DNA of 64,000 nucleotides, from positions 82,180,001-82,244,000 of the forward strand of contig CM077599.1 in the NCBI GenBank assembly GCA_039654915.1, read 5' to 3'. Positions within the stretch are counted from its first letter, which is position 1; each line of letters begins with the position of its first letter. Below the pieces are notes generated by a model. That model was not told the origin of the DNA. It made no database searches and saw only the letters and a list, made by a program, of their open reading frames with translations. Below, in pieces: positions 22,615 to 34,841 of the stretch. Source of the DNA: Aquilaria yunnanensis (Eukaryota; Streptophyta; Magnoliopsida; Malvales; Thymelaeaceae). A program made the position numbers and the translations under genes.

Positions 22615-25600
22615 TTGTATTCAAAAGCATGTTTTACAAGTATATAAGGAAAAATGTATTAATATTCTAGATAATGGAAAAGAAATGCCAAAAAATTTTT
22701 TTGTTAACCTAGAAGGTAACCAAATTGGTTTTATGTGACATTTTGAGGTAAAGAGTGAAGAGATCAAAGTTGAACCTCCAAGCACCTTAACCATTAGGTC
22801 AAAGGTGTGGGAACAATAATCAAAACTTTAGTGATGAATCAATTCATATGCTTTAGCCTCCCGAAATATAAACAGAAAGTGAACTCCTGAACTTTAACAC
22901 TGCAAGAGGATTTGGGACCATGCACATAATGTATATACACCACTTAACCCCCATTAGAAAACGTTAAAAAGTAATAGAGAAAATTGTGAAAATCTTTGCA
23001 CAAATCATCTCGTATGATTTCATATAAATCTATCCCTAAGAATCTCTCCCATGATTACGAAACACTAAAATTGATTCCAAAAAATACTTCTTTTCCATAA
23101 TTCTGCCACAATACCGAGTAAAATGGACGATTTTTATCCCAAATCTTGCTTGTGTACAGAATATTGTCCCTCACCCAATCTTGTTCAAAACCCAAACAAA
23201 ATCAATCCCGTTTCACATACAGATCCTAGGGATGTGTACAAGAATCACTGTTTCGTGCATAAGCTGGCGTTGTCTTGTGTAGAAATAGTGGGTTTGTGCT
23301 ATTGGCGCAACTTCATTAGCCAACATGTTGATTTTATGATCCATTTGAAACAACTGGTGGCTGGGATTAGTTCCTTAGTGATTGCAAGGCTGGGTTCGAG
23401 TTCTTAGCAAGTTGGGAGGCTGGGATGTTTAAACTAAGGTTTGATTTTTCGGGGAGGCTGGGTTGATTTTGTTGGGACCGTAGTCTAATTGGTTGTATGA
23501 TAGTAGTGTTTGGTGGTTTTGAATATATTTTTATGGGATTTATATGTAAGTGTGTAAAACTGGTTTCCCTTCTATGACTAATGGTGTTTTAATAAACAAG
23601 TGAGTATGTAAGAAATTGAGTTTATATTATTTGTCAGTGGAAGTGTTGAAGTGTTAAAATTCCAGTTAGAATTTGAAATGCATATATGCACATTAGGGTT
23701 GCAAGTGTATGAATGTAGAATCTTGAAATTGTGAGAACTATTTTTATGAAATTGATTTACATATGTCTGAAACTATGTTATTAATGCTTGTGGAATTTTA
23801 AAAGTGTGAAGTCCAATATATCAAACTGAATTGCTATTATATGAAATTGGATTGTTGTGTGTGTGTGTGTACTAACTCTACGTTTATATAATAAGAACTT
23901 AATTTTGTACAAATACGAACTCAATTTTACACAATAGGAATCTATATCTTAATTTCGTAGAACAGCAATACAGTCCACATTGCCATGTGACCTCCTCTTA
24001 TATAACAATCAATAGATATATTGAAAACATAAAAATTTTAAACTAAGATTGATATTGAAACTTAAAAGTTTCATCTTCTTTCTCTAATTAATTGCGTCTG
24101 TCGCCCTTAACATATTATTATTATTATTCTATTTTAGACTCTAACATCAAAATCTTGCATGGAAGATGCTTAACATTAATTTATTATTTTATTTTAGATA
24201 TTTAGAGGATGAAAACTATTAAAATTAATAAAACTAGCCATGTGACACACTAGCGTCAGGCGGTTTGCTACGGTAGCACAATAATCAATTGCTAGCAATG
24301 ACATAAAAAGAAAGAAAACTAATAGAAAAAGAAAATAAAAAAATGCATTTTCCATTTGGCAATCACCTCCACCGTCCATCATCGACTATCCAACCTTTGC
24401 CAATCTCCTCTGTCATACACCGTTGATTCCTAGCATTGATGAAGGGTGTTGAGACAAAGAGAGAGGAATTCACCAATAATAGGTAGAGGAGTGGGAGAGG
24501 AGGTGAAAGGCTGCCAATTTCTAGGTTTCAATCACGCCAATGCCCTTGTCCATTTATGCTTTCTCGCCGCCTCATGCCAATCCTTTTGTCTGATTTTTGC
24601 CTTCGTTTGATTTTACCAAATTTCGCCATTGCCAAATTCACCTTTGTCCAAATTTGCAAAATTTCACAAGAAGCTTTGATTTCGTCGAATTCACCTTCAT
24701 TTCCCCAACTCTGAACCTTCGATTTTGTCTTCGATTCCCCTACTTCGAGTCAATCTCGCCGAAGACGAAGAATTTGCTTTTTTTTTTTTCATTTTTTTTC
24801 TTTTCTTTTTTAACATTATCATAACTTTAATGCTTCTCGTCCTCCAAAGATCTAAAATGCAACGATAAATTGAGGTTAAGGACTTTCCGTGCAAGATTTT
24901 GAGGTTGGGGCCTAAAACAGAACAATAATAAAAGATTAGGGGCCATGGAAGCAATTAACCAACATCTTTCAAAAATCTTCCAAGCCAACGGTGGATATAA
25001 ACAACGAACTAAGAAATAATCTGGACCAAAAATTAGAACACCCAGTGAGAAGGAGAAAGAGAAAAAATCAGCAAGTGGACGATGAGAAGAAGGCAACGGT
25101 GACCTGTATCGTCAATTTCACAGGCAGCTGGCTAACCTTTAATGAAGAGGCTCCATTAACACGAGCAGCCACCACATCACATGCCTTTGCCCCGTGATTT
25201 GAAACTACACCGGGGCTACTGGCCTTTTGGCCCTTAGCTCAAACCTATGTTTACAAGCCACCTTTTTTGGACAATGATATCTGTAGGGGAAAAAAAAAAT
25301 CCTTCCGTAAAGTTAAAATATGTGTACTAGTAGGCAATAGACTTGACCTATTCTAATCGTAAACATTTTTTTTTTTTTTTTGCAATCAAAGTACTACTAC
25401 TAATCAAGAGCCCACCCAAAGCGAAGACTATGTCACCTAAGAATACATATTATTTATATTCCAAACAAAATAGCACATTCTTCTCCCACTCAGAGTGCAA
25501 GAGGTCAAGTGATGACACACTAAAAGAAGACAATTCAATTGAAAGTGAAGGATCCAAATTAGGTGTCCCAAAAAGAGGGTGAAAATGTTAAACATGTTTG

Positions 25601-26266
25601 AATTATCATTGCCATTATTATAATTGTTGATAGACATAAATTTGCATTTTCTTGTTGGCATTTGGCTTTTCATGTTCTATGCATCTTAGCACTTTTCTTT
25701 TTCTTTCATTTAACTGTTCCATAGGTGGGTTTTCATGGGATATTTTTATATTGGAAAATGAAGAGTTAAGTCATATTGTTTATCACCCAACTGCTCAAAT
25801 AACAACTCATTCATTGAGATACGTGTTTGATAATATCAAGAAAAATCTATATATATGTGTTCATTTAAAAAGTCCTAAAATTTAAAAAAGTCCTGTTTGT
25901 TGTATAACACTCTGAGATTATCACAGATAGTCATGGAAGACCTTATTACCTTATTTTCCTTCTTCTTATTAAGAGATAATTTTATATTATATGTTAGTTA
26001 TCTAAAATCCTTTACTAAATACCAATCACAAACGACTATACTCTGAAACAAGTTCCACTTAATACATATATATTGCATGTCTCATAATAATTTAAATATT
26101 TTTAAATTTAGTAAATCTTAAAATATATGAAACATTATATTTACATGATAATTAAACCATTATTTTTACATCTTAAAATGAATGAAACATTACATTTTTC
26201 CAAATAATTGAGAATGAATTTTGGCTATAATTTTGTGATTACTTATGATAATAATGATAAAACATA
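21109..26266. other. AT-rich intergenic region, copy A
   Basis: Begins with the 3' flank of the pseudogene, including an aataaa at about 21191. The rest holds microsatellites and short open frames shared with copy B, for example 94 codons at 23123-23407 and a 50-codon ATG frame inside 25343-25582. These match no family known to me, and the larger one shows equal numbers of silent and replacement changes between copies. No gene is called. Confidence 0.5.
22555..22614. repeat. ATT trinucleotide microsatellite, about 20 units
   Basis: Uninterrupted (ATT)n. The orthologous site in copy B (about 58949-58965) has only about 5 units. The poly-Leu open frame across it is an artefact. Confidence 0.95.
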
Positions 26267-26513
26267 CACCATCCGTCCCAATTTCTTTGATCTATTTGAT
26301 TTTTTGGGCTAGTTTGACTTGAATTTTTTTTATATTATTGTTTTCTAGAAAAAAAATTAATATATATATATATATATATATTTAGAAACTATAGGTCTTG
26401 ATTTATCATTCACACATAAAGGTTTTTCATTTATATGCTAAAATGTCTAAAATAAAAAATTATATATTAATTGCTGAAAAGTGAATGGTGCAAAAAATTT
26501 GGGATGGAGGGAG
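26267..26513. mobile_element. Stowaway-like MITE (Tc1/mariner type), copy A only
   Basis: 247 bp with inverted ends: caccatccgtcccaattt at the left and its counterpart aatttgggatggagggag at the right, close to the Stowaway terminus CTCCCTCCGTCCCA. TA target duplications lie at 26265-26266 and 26514-26515. Copy B has a single TA at 62664-62665 with matching flanks. The interior has a TA microsatellite (26360-26381) and no coding capacity. Confidence 0.9.
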
Positions 26514-26649
26514 TATAAACTATGTTTATATGAAATTACATCCTTAATACTCCTTTAAAAAAATTCTAAGTAATTAACAACTTGAAAAGTAATAATTCAC
26601 AACTTCTAAATTACAAAAATGATTGAGTATCAACCCTAAGAAAAAAGAG

Positions 26650-27085
26650 GGTCTACCTATGGTTTACCCCTAAGTTGGAGGTAAAATTACATTTTGCCCT
26701 TTTTTATGTATGAAAAATAATAAACTCTGCCCTTAAATTTTTTACACTTTCCAATATAAACTTTTAAAATTATAATTTAAACCATATCATAGTCATCTAG
26801 TAATTTTGATCTATTTAGTAATTTTTTAAAATCAATGAACCTATTAAATTATCTTTTTTTCTTTTTATAAATGTAAAATTATATTTTTAAATGCTAATTA
26901 GTTGTAAAAAATACCACATGGACATAAATGCCTAGAAAATCTCACATAGTTTAAATTAATATATTAGAAATTACCACCGAACAGTGCAAAAAAACATGGG
27001 GTAAAATATATATTTCTGAAATAGATATGGTAAATTGTAAGTTTGCAAACACATATGGGGCAAACTATAATTAGTCCAGAAAATC
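26650..27085. other. Possible small TIR element, both copies
   Basis: The left side (ctatggtttacccctaag) and the reverse complement of the right side (attatagtttgccccatatg) are loosely similar, about 430 bp apart, in a style common to small plant DNA transposons. The same structure is at about 62795-63225. No target duplication was resolved. Confidence 0.3.
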
Positions 27086-27694
27086 CAATAGATTAGGAAA
27101 TATATTTATTGGATTCTCACTTTCTAGTAGATGTCATCATTCATAATTTTTAGAAAGTGACTTTCCCAACTTCATATGTAGGAAAATAAGTTTCCAACAA
27201 ACTATAAATTCAATATCTCTTTTGGAAAATAAGAATCTAAAAAATTATTTTCACACTAAACAAATACAATTTTTTTCGGATTTAATTTTTTTTTCTACAG
27301 TTGTTCTCAATTATTTCACAGTTTAAAGATTGCAAATTATTAGTCTCTTACAATTTTACTTTTAAAGAATTTTGAGAAGTTCTTGAACGAAATGCTGCTA
27401 ACAATATTCCTTATCTGGTGTAGTTTGAAAATCGTTTTTGCTTCCGTCCCCGCTCCCTCTCCCCCCGATCCACTTCTTTGGAATCTCCGCATTACCATCA
27501 AAAAGTCATCATTGATTAATCAAGTAACTGTAATTTCGTACACATCCAAAAAAGCCACTCTTTCTCTCTCTGTCTCTAGCAATGGCATCTTTATGTCGTC
27601 TTCCCACGCTTTTCTCATCTTTAACAAGCTTCCTCCCAACGGCGGAAACTGCTCCTTACTCTCTCCATTCAAAAGCTTGTGCTCCCTCACATCA

Positions 27695-28456
27695 ATGGAG
27701 AGACACAAGATCCTATTCCCAGGCAACAATGGAGGCAGAGGAAGTTGCACCCAGCTCGCCGGTTCGCCCGAGTTCGAGTTCCGGAGGGTCCGAAACCAAA
27801 ATTCCCCGCAGCCCCAACTACTCTCTGCCGATCAGCTCTTCCTTAACGGCGTCATTCTCCCCCTCGACCTACTACACCTCGGAAAACCCGACACGAAACC
27901 CCCACTTGACCCGAACTCTGCCACTCTGCAGCCCTCCGGTCCAAGACGGTGGCTGGAAATTTTCAGGAAAGACAGCGCCAAGCTTGGAAACGTAAGAAAG
28001 GAAGAGAAGAAGAGCCGGAGTCGAAATTCGGCTGAGTTAAATATCAATATATGGCCGTTTTCAAGGAGCAGGTCCGCCGGAAACAACGGAACCCGACGGT
28101 CCAGGATTGGTGCCGGCCCTCAGGTAGGACGGAAGGCAAACAGCGCGCCGTGCTCTCGGAGTAATTCAAGGGGAGAGTCCAAATCGAGTGGGAAGGGGCC
28201 AAGTAGTCCAGGGCGGGTGGGTGTTCACGTGGGTCGGAGCAGCCCCGTTTGGCAGGCCCGTCGCGGAGGTTCGTGGCCGAAGAGATCCGCCGCGGTGGGA
28301 AGACGGAGCAAACCAACCAGCGGTAACAAAGCTAAAATTTTTAACGCACAGAAAAGTGTTGGGCATGAGAACCATTTGAGCTGCAGAAGCAATAATGTCG
28401 GGAATGGCAGTAATCTATTTGGTTTGAGAATCCTCTTCGCTAAGAAAATTTTTTGA
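27695..28456 (+). CDS. Plant-specific basic Ser/Arg-rich protein with SADELF-like motif, copy A
   Basis: A single-exon frame. I chose the ATG at 27695 (MERHK..., 253 codons plus stop); an in-frame ATG at 27593 would add 34 residues, and the frame is open up to 27392, but in copy B that upstream part contains a TAG, so it is not coding. Features in order: SPEFEFRRVRNQNSPQPQ, then LLSADQLFLNGVILPLDLL, a basic linker with RRWLEIFRK, AELNINIWPFSRSRSAGN, SAPCSRSNSRGESK, PSSPGRVGVHVGRSSPVW, and the tail NHLSCRSNN...NLFGLRILFAKK. These blocks recur in an uncharacterised land-plant family from memory; no biochemical role is known to me. The family usually has EFEFW where this copy has Arg (copy B has Trp). 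A CT-rich leader precedes it. Probably nuclear or cytosolic; no signal peptide. Confidence 0.75.
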   Translation: MERHKILFPGNNGGRGSCTQLAGSPEFEFRRVRNQNSPQPQLLSADQLFLNGVILPLDLLHLGKPDTKPPLDPNSATLQPSGPRRWLEIFRKDSAKLGNVRKEEKKSRSRNSAELNINIWPFSRSRSAGNNGTRRSRIGAGPQVGRKANSAPCSRSNSRGESKSSGKGPSSPGRVGVHVGRSSPVWQARRGGSWPKRSAAVGRRSKPTSGNKAKIFNAQKSVGHENHLSCRSNNVGNGSNLFGLRILFAKKIF

Positions 28457-30384
28457 ATTTGTTCCTTTTTTGGTCAAGTAACCTTTTTGGGTCAAGTAAT
28501 TAGTGGCATTTATTAACTCCTTGTAAAATAGCAACTTTTCTTCAAATCATAGCGAGAAAATGTACGGTTTAAGTCCTATTTAAACTTAACCCGACCAATT
28601 CGATCCGAATCAACTAGATTCAGTTTGGGTTCATTTAGGTTATATTTTGGTTCAGTTCAATCTGAGAAAGTAAAAAAAAAATGAACCGACTCGAGTCTCT
28701 TAGAAATCTAATAGATATTATTCATTTCTTGTATCTGATGGCTAAGATCATCATGTAGTGATTAGGTAGTATGATTTTTGAATATTATCATTTATGGCTT
28801 TTTCATGAGAGAAGAAGATTAAGTATTTTTCTATTTTTAATTAGTTGTATTAAGTATCAGTTATGGTGTTTACAATTTCTCCTATATAAATCTCAAATTT
28901 TTAAGAATATTCAAAAACTACAATTTCCTTTTTGATAATCAAAAGCATTACACAAGTATATATAGGAAGAAATATACTTTTAATTAGGGAAAAAGACATG
29001 TCAATTTTTCGTGACCAGAATTACAACCAAACTAATTTTTGTATAACGTGTTGAAAAAAGTTAAAAGTTTAGAATTCGAATCTTGGACCTACCCCATATC
29101 TCTCAGAGCCCTTAACCATTAGGCCAAAGAACTAGGATAAAAAAACAACAAATTGAACTGAAGCAAACCAATTTTTATCTGGTGGGTTTTTTATTTTCAT
29201 ATTTGCTGGTTGTTCGGTTTGGGCTAGATCTAACAATTGCAAAACATATCATGTTTAAGTTTAGTGAAATACTAATAAAACTTTACTAGAAGTAAGGGGA
29301 AAAATTTTATGCTTGACATTCGTAAATTTATGCTTGACATTGGGGGCTAATAGCACAAATTGTTTTTTTTTTTTTTGTAAAGAAAGAAAAAACTACTATA
29401 AATCAGAAACAATAATTAAGAACAAGTAAGAAGTGCTAGCCAGCACATGGGCGACTGGAGGCATGTTGGAGGTGAAACTTTGAATTCCTAAGGTAAATCT
29501 GAAACGCTCTCACATAATTCATTAGGATAGCGACAACTCTAGAAATGAGTTTTGCGATGTCTCGTACATCCATAACATCAAACACCGCGGTAAATACAAC
29601 AAAATGTACTTAGAGCCTAGAGGTAAATGTATTGAAAACATTGCATACATGACACTTTTTGGATTGATCAAAGGCGGTAATATGAATTAGGGGTGAACAT
29701 GGATCACATTGTGTTGGTTTTTTTAGTGCCTAAACGCTAAGAATTGAAAAGAATTAAATTAATAGTTCAATTTTTTTTTTTAATTTTAGTTCTTGGAATT
29801 TTTTTTTATTTACATCATATATCTATGACAACTACAAAATCTAATAAAATTTCATTCAAAATAACATTCAACAACTAAAAATAATTGAATTCATCAACAT
29901 TTACCACTTTAAAAATATTAGCACAACTCACAACTACTTTCAAATTTAAATACACATGTAGTTTGGACTGTAAAGGTCAATTGGGAAAGTTAGTGATAGT
30001 CTAAGGTTAAGTCAAGTCTTATATTAAAATTTAAATTTAAATAAGGATAAATATATAATATCATAAATCTTATGTTATATCTAAATATATTTTTGGTTTT
30101 GATCTACTTTGGATTGGATTCATATGGAATTAGAACAAACCTAAAAACTTGTGGGTTTTCTAGTAGTGAAACAAATCCACGAATCATCGTTAATTTTCAC
30201 CCAACATAAACCAACCCAATAAAGATGGATCAAGTTGGGTTTTGGTTTTACCCAATTTATGCTAATCTCTAATATAAATATCATCTTTAATAGATAGAAA
30301 AAAATGGAGACATTGGCCCAAATCTACTTTTGTTGACCACCATCAAAATCGCAATTCATGTGCTTCTTCATGCTATCTCTCTAG

Positions 30385-30655
30385 AAGGGGAAAAGATGGC
30401 AAAACATTGTTGAGTTAGGCAAAATGCTTGGGCAGGTAAGAAGTATCAATGTTGATAAAAAAAATGTTGCATTTTTTGGTAATCAGAATATATCACAATT
30501 CATTAAAAGAGTATGATAAGAGTGAACTATCCTAAACCTAGGTGTGACGAAGTTTGCTGCGCAAAACCTAGAGGACCTTAGAAACAATAAAACACAACTT
30601 TCACCATTCAATGAATTGTATTTTGGCCTTATGCATTTAGTATATACTAGGTTTT
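30385..30655. repeat. Diverged repeat unit 1 (ends at tatatactagg)
   Basis: Similar in order to 31136-31413: aggggaaaaga, a caatgttgataa-like block, tgaactaccctaaa, ggaccta, aacaaaacac and a shared end catttagtatatactagg. Each is followed within about 20 bases by a CGTGCGTTGC- or TGTGCGTTGC-like motif. Confidence 0.5.
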
Positions 30656-31135
30656 TTAACTTGTGCGTTGCAACAAGAGAAAAAATACTTACTTTTAAGA
30701 AATATAAGAATGACCTAAAAGTCAAAATAAAGTTGAGGGACAGCTTAGTCCATGCTCAAAACCAAATAAATTATAATGATAGTTTTGTTTTAAAAGATAA
30801 AAATAATATAAGAAAATTTGGAGACCAAAATGACAAATAGATAACATTTAGCACTTCAAATGAGAAAAATTGATAAATCAAGGGCTGAGATGGATTTAGA
30901 CCAAAGAAAATGTGAAAAAGCTCAATCGTGGAAAGTAACAATATAGGACCCTGTGAAAGTGATCACCTAGTTAAAAAGCGATCAATGCTAAAGAAAATAA
31001 AGTGATTGTCTCTTAGGAAAAAAGTCGTGTAGAGAAAAAGGAGCCAATGAAAACAAAAAAATTAAAAAATAAAATGACATTGTTTTATTCACTATTTATT
31101 AAATATTGAGTAACTCTTACACATTTAATATATAC

Positions 31136-31413
31136 AAGGGGAAAAGAGGGAAAAATACTATTAAATCAAGCAAAAAGCTCAGGCCAATAAAAAAGTGACA
31201 CTGTTGATAACAAAAATGTAAAAAAGAACGTAATCAAAATTTATTACTATCTATTATAAGAATAAGGATAAAAATGAACTACCCTAAATCTATGGGGTGA
31301 AGGAGTTTACTGATTAAAATTTGGAGGACCTAAACTATAACAAAACATTGCTCCTTGTGGCACTATTCAATTAATAGTGATTTTTCCATATACATTTAGT
31401 ATATACTAGGTTT
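31136..31413. repeat. Diverged repeat unit 2 (ends at tatatactagg)
   Basis: Second copy of the unit described at 30385, followed by cccgtgcgttgctacg. Read on the minus strand the junction resembles a Helitron 3' end (short GC hairpin, then CTAG followed by T), but the stem is weak. Confidence 0.45.
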
Positions 31414-32922
31414 ATAATGCCCGTGCGTTGCTACGATTTAGTTCGTGTCAACATTAAATATAAATATAAATATAAATATAAATAATGGTGATCATTGACA
31501 AAGAAAATGAGTTTTATAAAAAAGAAAGAAAAACAAGAACCAGGATAAAAAGTCATGGTAAAGTTTTGGGACTAAGAAAGCAAAAAAAAAAAGTAAGTAC
31601 TAAGAGATAAATTGTGGAGACTAAAATTTTGTTTTAGAAAAAAAAATAATATAAAAAAAGTTAATAATATAAAATAAAGAGTGAAATTTCAGTTACAAAA
31701 AGTAGGGTTTAATAATTAATAATTAAAAAATAACAAAATTATCTTCAAGGCAGGAGAGTAAATATAAAGATTTTAAGAATTAGAGGCTTAACCATCAACT
31801 TAATAAAGAAAAAATATATATGAAAATATTAGATAAAATGAATTAGCTTGAACCATATAAAAAAGTAAACAATTCATAGTAACTAAAGCTTTATTTTAAA
31901 AAGTAAAAAAAATTTAAACGAAGTTAGTATAGTTGATTAAAAAAATAAGAAAAAAAAATCATGGTTATCAATATTTTGCTTTAGAAGAAAATATATAAAA
32001 AAATGAAAAAAAAATTAGAGACCAAGAGAACAAATGAAGAGGTTTGGTGACCTCCACATCGTAGTGGATATTTTTTGTAATAAATTTTAATAATAACAGT
32101 GCGACACAAAACACGTTACGTGCTTTGAAATAATGCATATTTTGTTTATTAATTAAAAACAATTAAATAAAAATTTTCATCCCTTATTAACGCAAATCTA
32201 ATTCTTATATAGATGGAAAATTTATCTAGAAAAATTTACTCTTAAATTTAACAATTATGGACCAAATTATTTTATTAAACTATAGAGTTTGAAGTAAATA
32301 ATTGATGCTGCAAATCTTAATAATCAATAATGATAAAAAAATGATAGAAATACAAAACTATGTTTAATATATGTTAATCGACTAAAAATTTAACCATTAA
32401 CTTAATAAAGATAAAAAAGAAAAGAAAGTGAAAAAAACTGGCTAAAGTCAACTCATCCAGAACCAAACCAAAAGTAGGCAAATTACAATGATTAAAGCTT
32501 CATTTTAGAAAACAACAATAAAGAAAATAAATATAAAAGAGGTTAGGATCAAGACAAAAAAATTTAAGAAGCTTTAGATATTAAGGATTTAACAATTGGC
32601 TTAATGAAGATAAAAAATGATTTAACTAAAAAATAAACAAATTATGGTTATCAATTTCTTACTTCAGAATATAGTACGTAAAAATAACAAAAAGAAAAAC
32701 TTGGAGGCCAAGAGAACAAATAGAAGTTTTAATTAAATAGTTATAAAATTTGGGGACTAAAATGTAACACGAACATAACTCAGGTCCAAAAAAAAAATTA
32801 GAAAAACTATGATAACTTTGATAAGATATTAAAAGCACGAGGAAGAAATTTTTATAAGCACTATATTATCAAAAATAAAAAAAATCTATCAATTTTTTTA
32901 AAACTAGTATTACATGTAGCAG

Positions 32923-32983
32923 ATAGTAGTAGTAGTAGTAATAATAATAATAATACTTATTATTATTATTATTATTATTATTA
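32923..32983. repeat. Compound (AGT)n-(AAT)n-(ATT)n microsatellite, self-complementary
   Basis: AGT units turn into AAT units and, after a short spacer (act), into TTA/ATT units. The AAT and ATT arms are reverse complements, so the run can form a hairpin of at least 15 bp per arm. Confidence 0.85.
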
Positions 32984-33200
32984 AATAGAAATAAAATAGA
33001 ATGAACGATCTTTTATAGTGAATGGTGCAAATAAGGATGTTTATGATAAAATATTATAATAAAAATTATGAAAAGATAGAAAAATGAAACTAATAAGAAA
33101 TATATCTAAACTAAAAAAAATTAAAATCATTATTAGTATTATTTATTTTGAAAAAAATAATTAAAATTATATTTATTTAAATAAAAAATAATTTAATATT

Positions 33201-33235
33201 TCAATTCACGCGTAATGCAGATGCGCATCTACTAG
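33201..33235 (+). mobile_element. Possible Helitron 3' terminus
   Basis: A GC-rich block, cacgcgtaatgcagatgcgc, sits in AT-rich DNA and is followed by atctaCTAG then T, the CTRR-T arrangement of Helitron 3' ends. The hairpin is imperfect and no 5' TC end was identified. Confidence 0.3.
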
Positions 33236-34841
33236 TACTAAAAAGTTACGGTATTCTATTTATACTTGTAGGATATATATACAGTGTTATGGTGATGAAT
33301 GGTTGGAGCCTCTAAATGGTTCCTCATGTATGATCTCAAAGTATTTATTCAAAATTACAAAAGGATGCAGAGACTTTCGGTTCTAAAACAAAAGGATGCA
33401 GGAACTCCGGCCCTGCGAGTATGCTTCAAGTTTCTAAAACCTACAACAGTCCCATTGGCATCTCATTCTGAAGTATTAAACACACAAATCAATAATATAT
33501 CTCATACGCTAGCTGTAGGACGTCACCACTAATGTTTCGCTTTCTATACTGCTGGCATCGACCCTTAATATTCATATTGCAGGAGAACAATCTTTGTCTT
33601 CTCCTTGCGACTAAGAGGGCTGTTGAAGAATTTTGCAAAACTTGCGTGTAGCACTTCCAATAGATTGGTGTCCCAGACACAAGTAGTTGCTTCCTTCCGA
33701 TGTCTAACCACGCTGGTGGTCCTGCTGTAGGTTTCCTCATGTATGATCCTTGCTTCCAATAATGGAGTCGTATATGACAATCAGAAGCAGCATATATATA
33801 TATATATATGAAAGATTTTGCATCGAGGCATGCATGGAGGATTTTAATTTCAGGTCCCATTTGCACTGGTTCTCTTTTTAGGCTTCTCAATAATTCCTTT
33901 ATATACATCACTAAGACGATTTTATATTCGTCTGACTTGCTAAGATTAAGATCTGTTTTTAAATTTATTCAAGCTTTCAAAAATGGTTGATGCTAACCAA
34001 AATGGTTAACATCCCCTAAGTAGAGTTGCATCCATCAAGCTCTTTTGGTTGCTGAACAAAGACATTATGGAACATAATCCTCGTATCCAGATTGAAGGAA
34101 CTGGTGTTGCATAGCAGCTAAAACAAGCAGTTGTGAGTTGCGGAGTCCATAATGCAGGCTACTGGCTTGCCTCATATCAATTGCCATAACATCAGGGTTG
34201 CCTCTGGTTTGTGGAACAGAACAATTTGATGATAAAACATGTTTACAAATCCCACAAGTTGTGCCACCTTTTGTGTTGTACCATATCTGGACGCACTTCC
34301 TATGAGCAAACTGAAACTATTCGAGATTTGTACCACATAAAAATTTTAGCTAGATCAATTTTACAAATGAAATGCCAGCTTTACACAAATATTAAACTGA
34401 ACAAGCTAACCACAATTATAGTTAAAGCAAATTCAGATTTAATTCCGAACTGAATATAATTGATGGATGTAAATTCTAGTTCTTCAAAATTCTTTCATCT
34501 TCCTAGTTCTGATCAAAACCTACTTTTCTCGTGAAACAATCATTATTCTCCTGTGATGTGAGTGTAAAAGGTTGCAGTAATTTGTGGATTATATGAAAGC
34601 AAAGTTCTTAGTTCTTACCCGATCCCTGGGAAGAGAAAGCTGGAAACAGGAATGGAAGCTTTCAGCCTGAATATTTGATCCGTCAAGAGATTGCAAACTG
34701 GCACCATACTTTAGGCAAGTCCTGCATCTAATTAATGTTTGTATGTCAAATTTGATCAGTCATTTTCTTTAAAAAGAGAACAAACTTTTCCTGAGTATTT
34801 ATATATAAATGGATGCTATCAATTATTGCACTTCTTCATAC

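Larger units (their letters stand above)
1..27822. repeat. Segmental duplication, copy A (direct orientation, continues left of window)
   Basis: Base 1 aligns with about 46806 and base 27819 with 63997, in the same order and orientation as copy B. In the monooxygenase last exon I count about 27 differences in 536 bases, roughly 5%. Copy A differs from B by a 9.96 kb gypsy insertion, a Stowaway-like MITE, a replaced segment at 17203-18247, an extra 0.36 kb at about 13162-13517 (missing in B) and a longer ATT microsatellite at 22555. The true left border lies outside the window. The right border is at or beyond 27.8 kb, where copy B is cut off. Confidence 0.95.
28457..34841. other. AT-rich gene-free region between the Ser-rich gene and the CC-NBS-LRR locus
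   Basis: No coding sequence is supported on either strand. It contains (TATAAA)n-like runs near 31453, compound trinucleotide repeats at 32923, a TA run at 33792-33809, a diverged 0.27 kb repeat pair and Helitron-like termini. Bases 33.3-34.8 kb are less AT-rich and lie just downstream of the minus-strand resistance gene, so they may include its 3' untranslated sequence. Confidence 0.5.

Noticed and set aside
22541..22738. Open frame with a poly-Leu run
   Set aside because: Translation of the ATT microsatellite; absent from copy B.
23123..23407. 94-codon open frame conserved at 59474-59758
   Set aside because: Of 12 differences counted between copies, 6 are silent and 6 change residues, which is weak evidence for selection. 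No domain, and the segment is AT-rich intergenic DNA.
25433..25582. 50-codon ATG frame (MSPKNTYYLYSK...) shared with copy B at 61830-61982
   Set aside because: Conserved only to the level of the flanking non-coding sequence; no recognisable family or splice context that I can defend.
27392..27594. Signal peptide-like N-terminus on the 27.4-28.5 kb protein
   Set aside because: Interrupted by TAG in copy B, with no counterpart in the family blocks.
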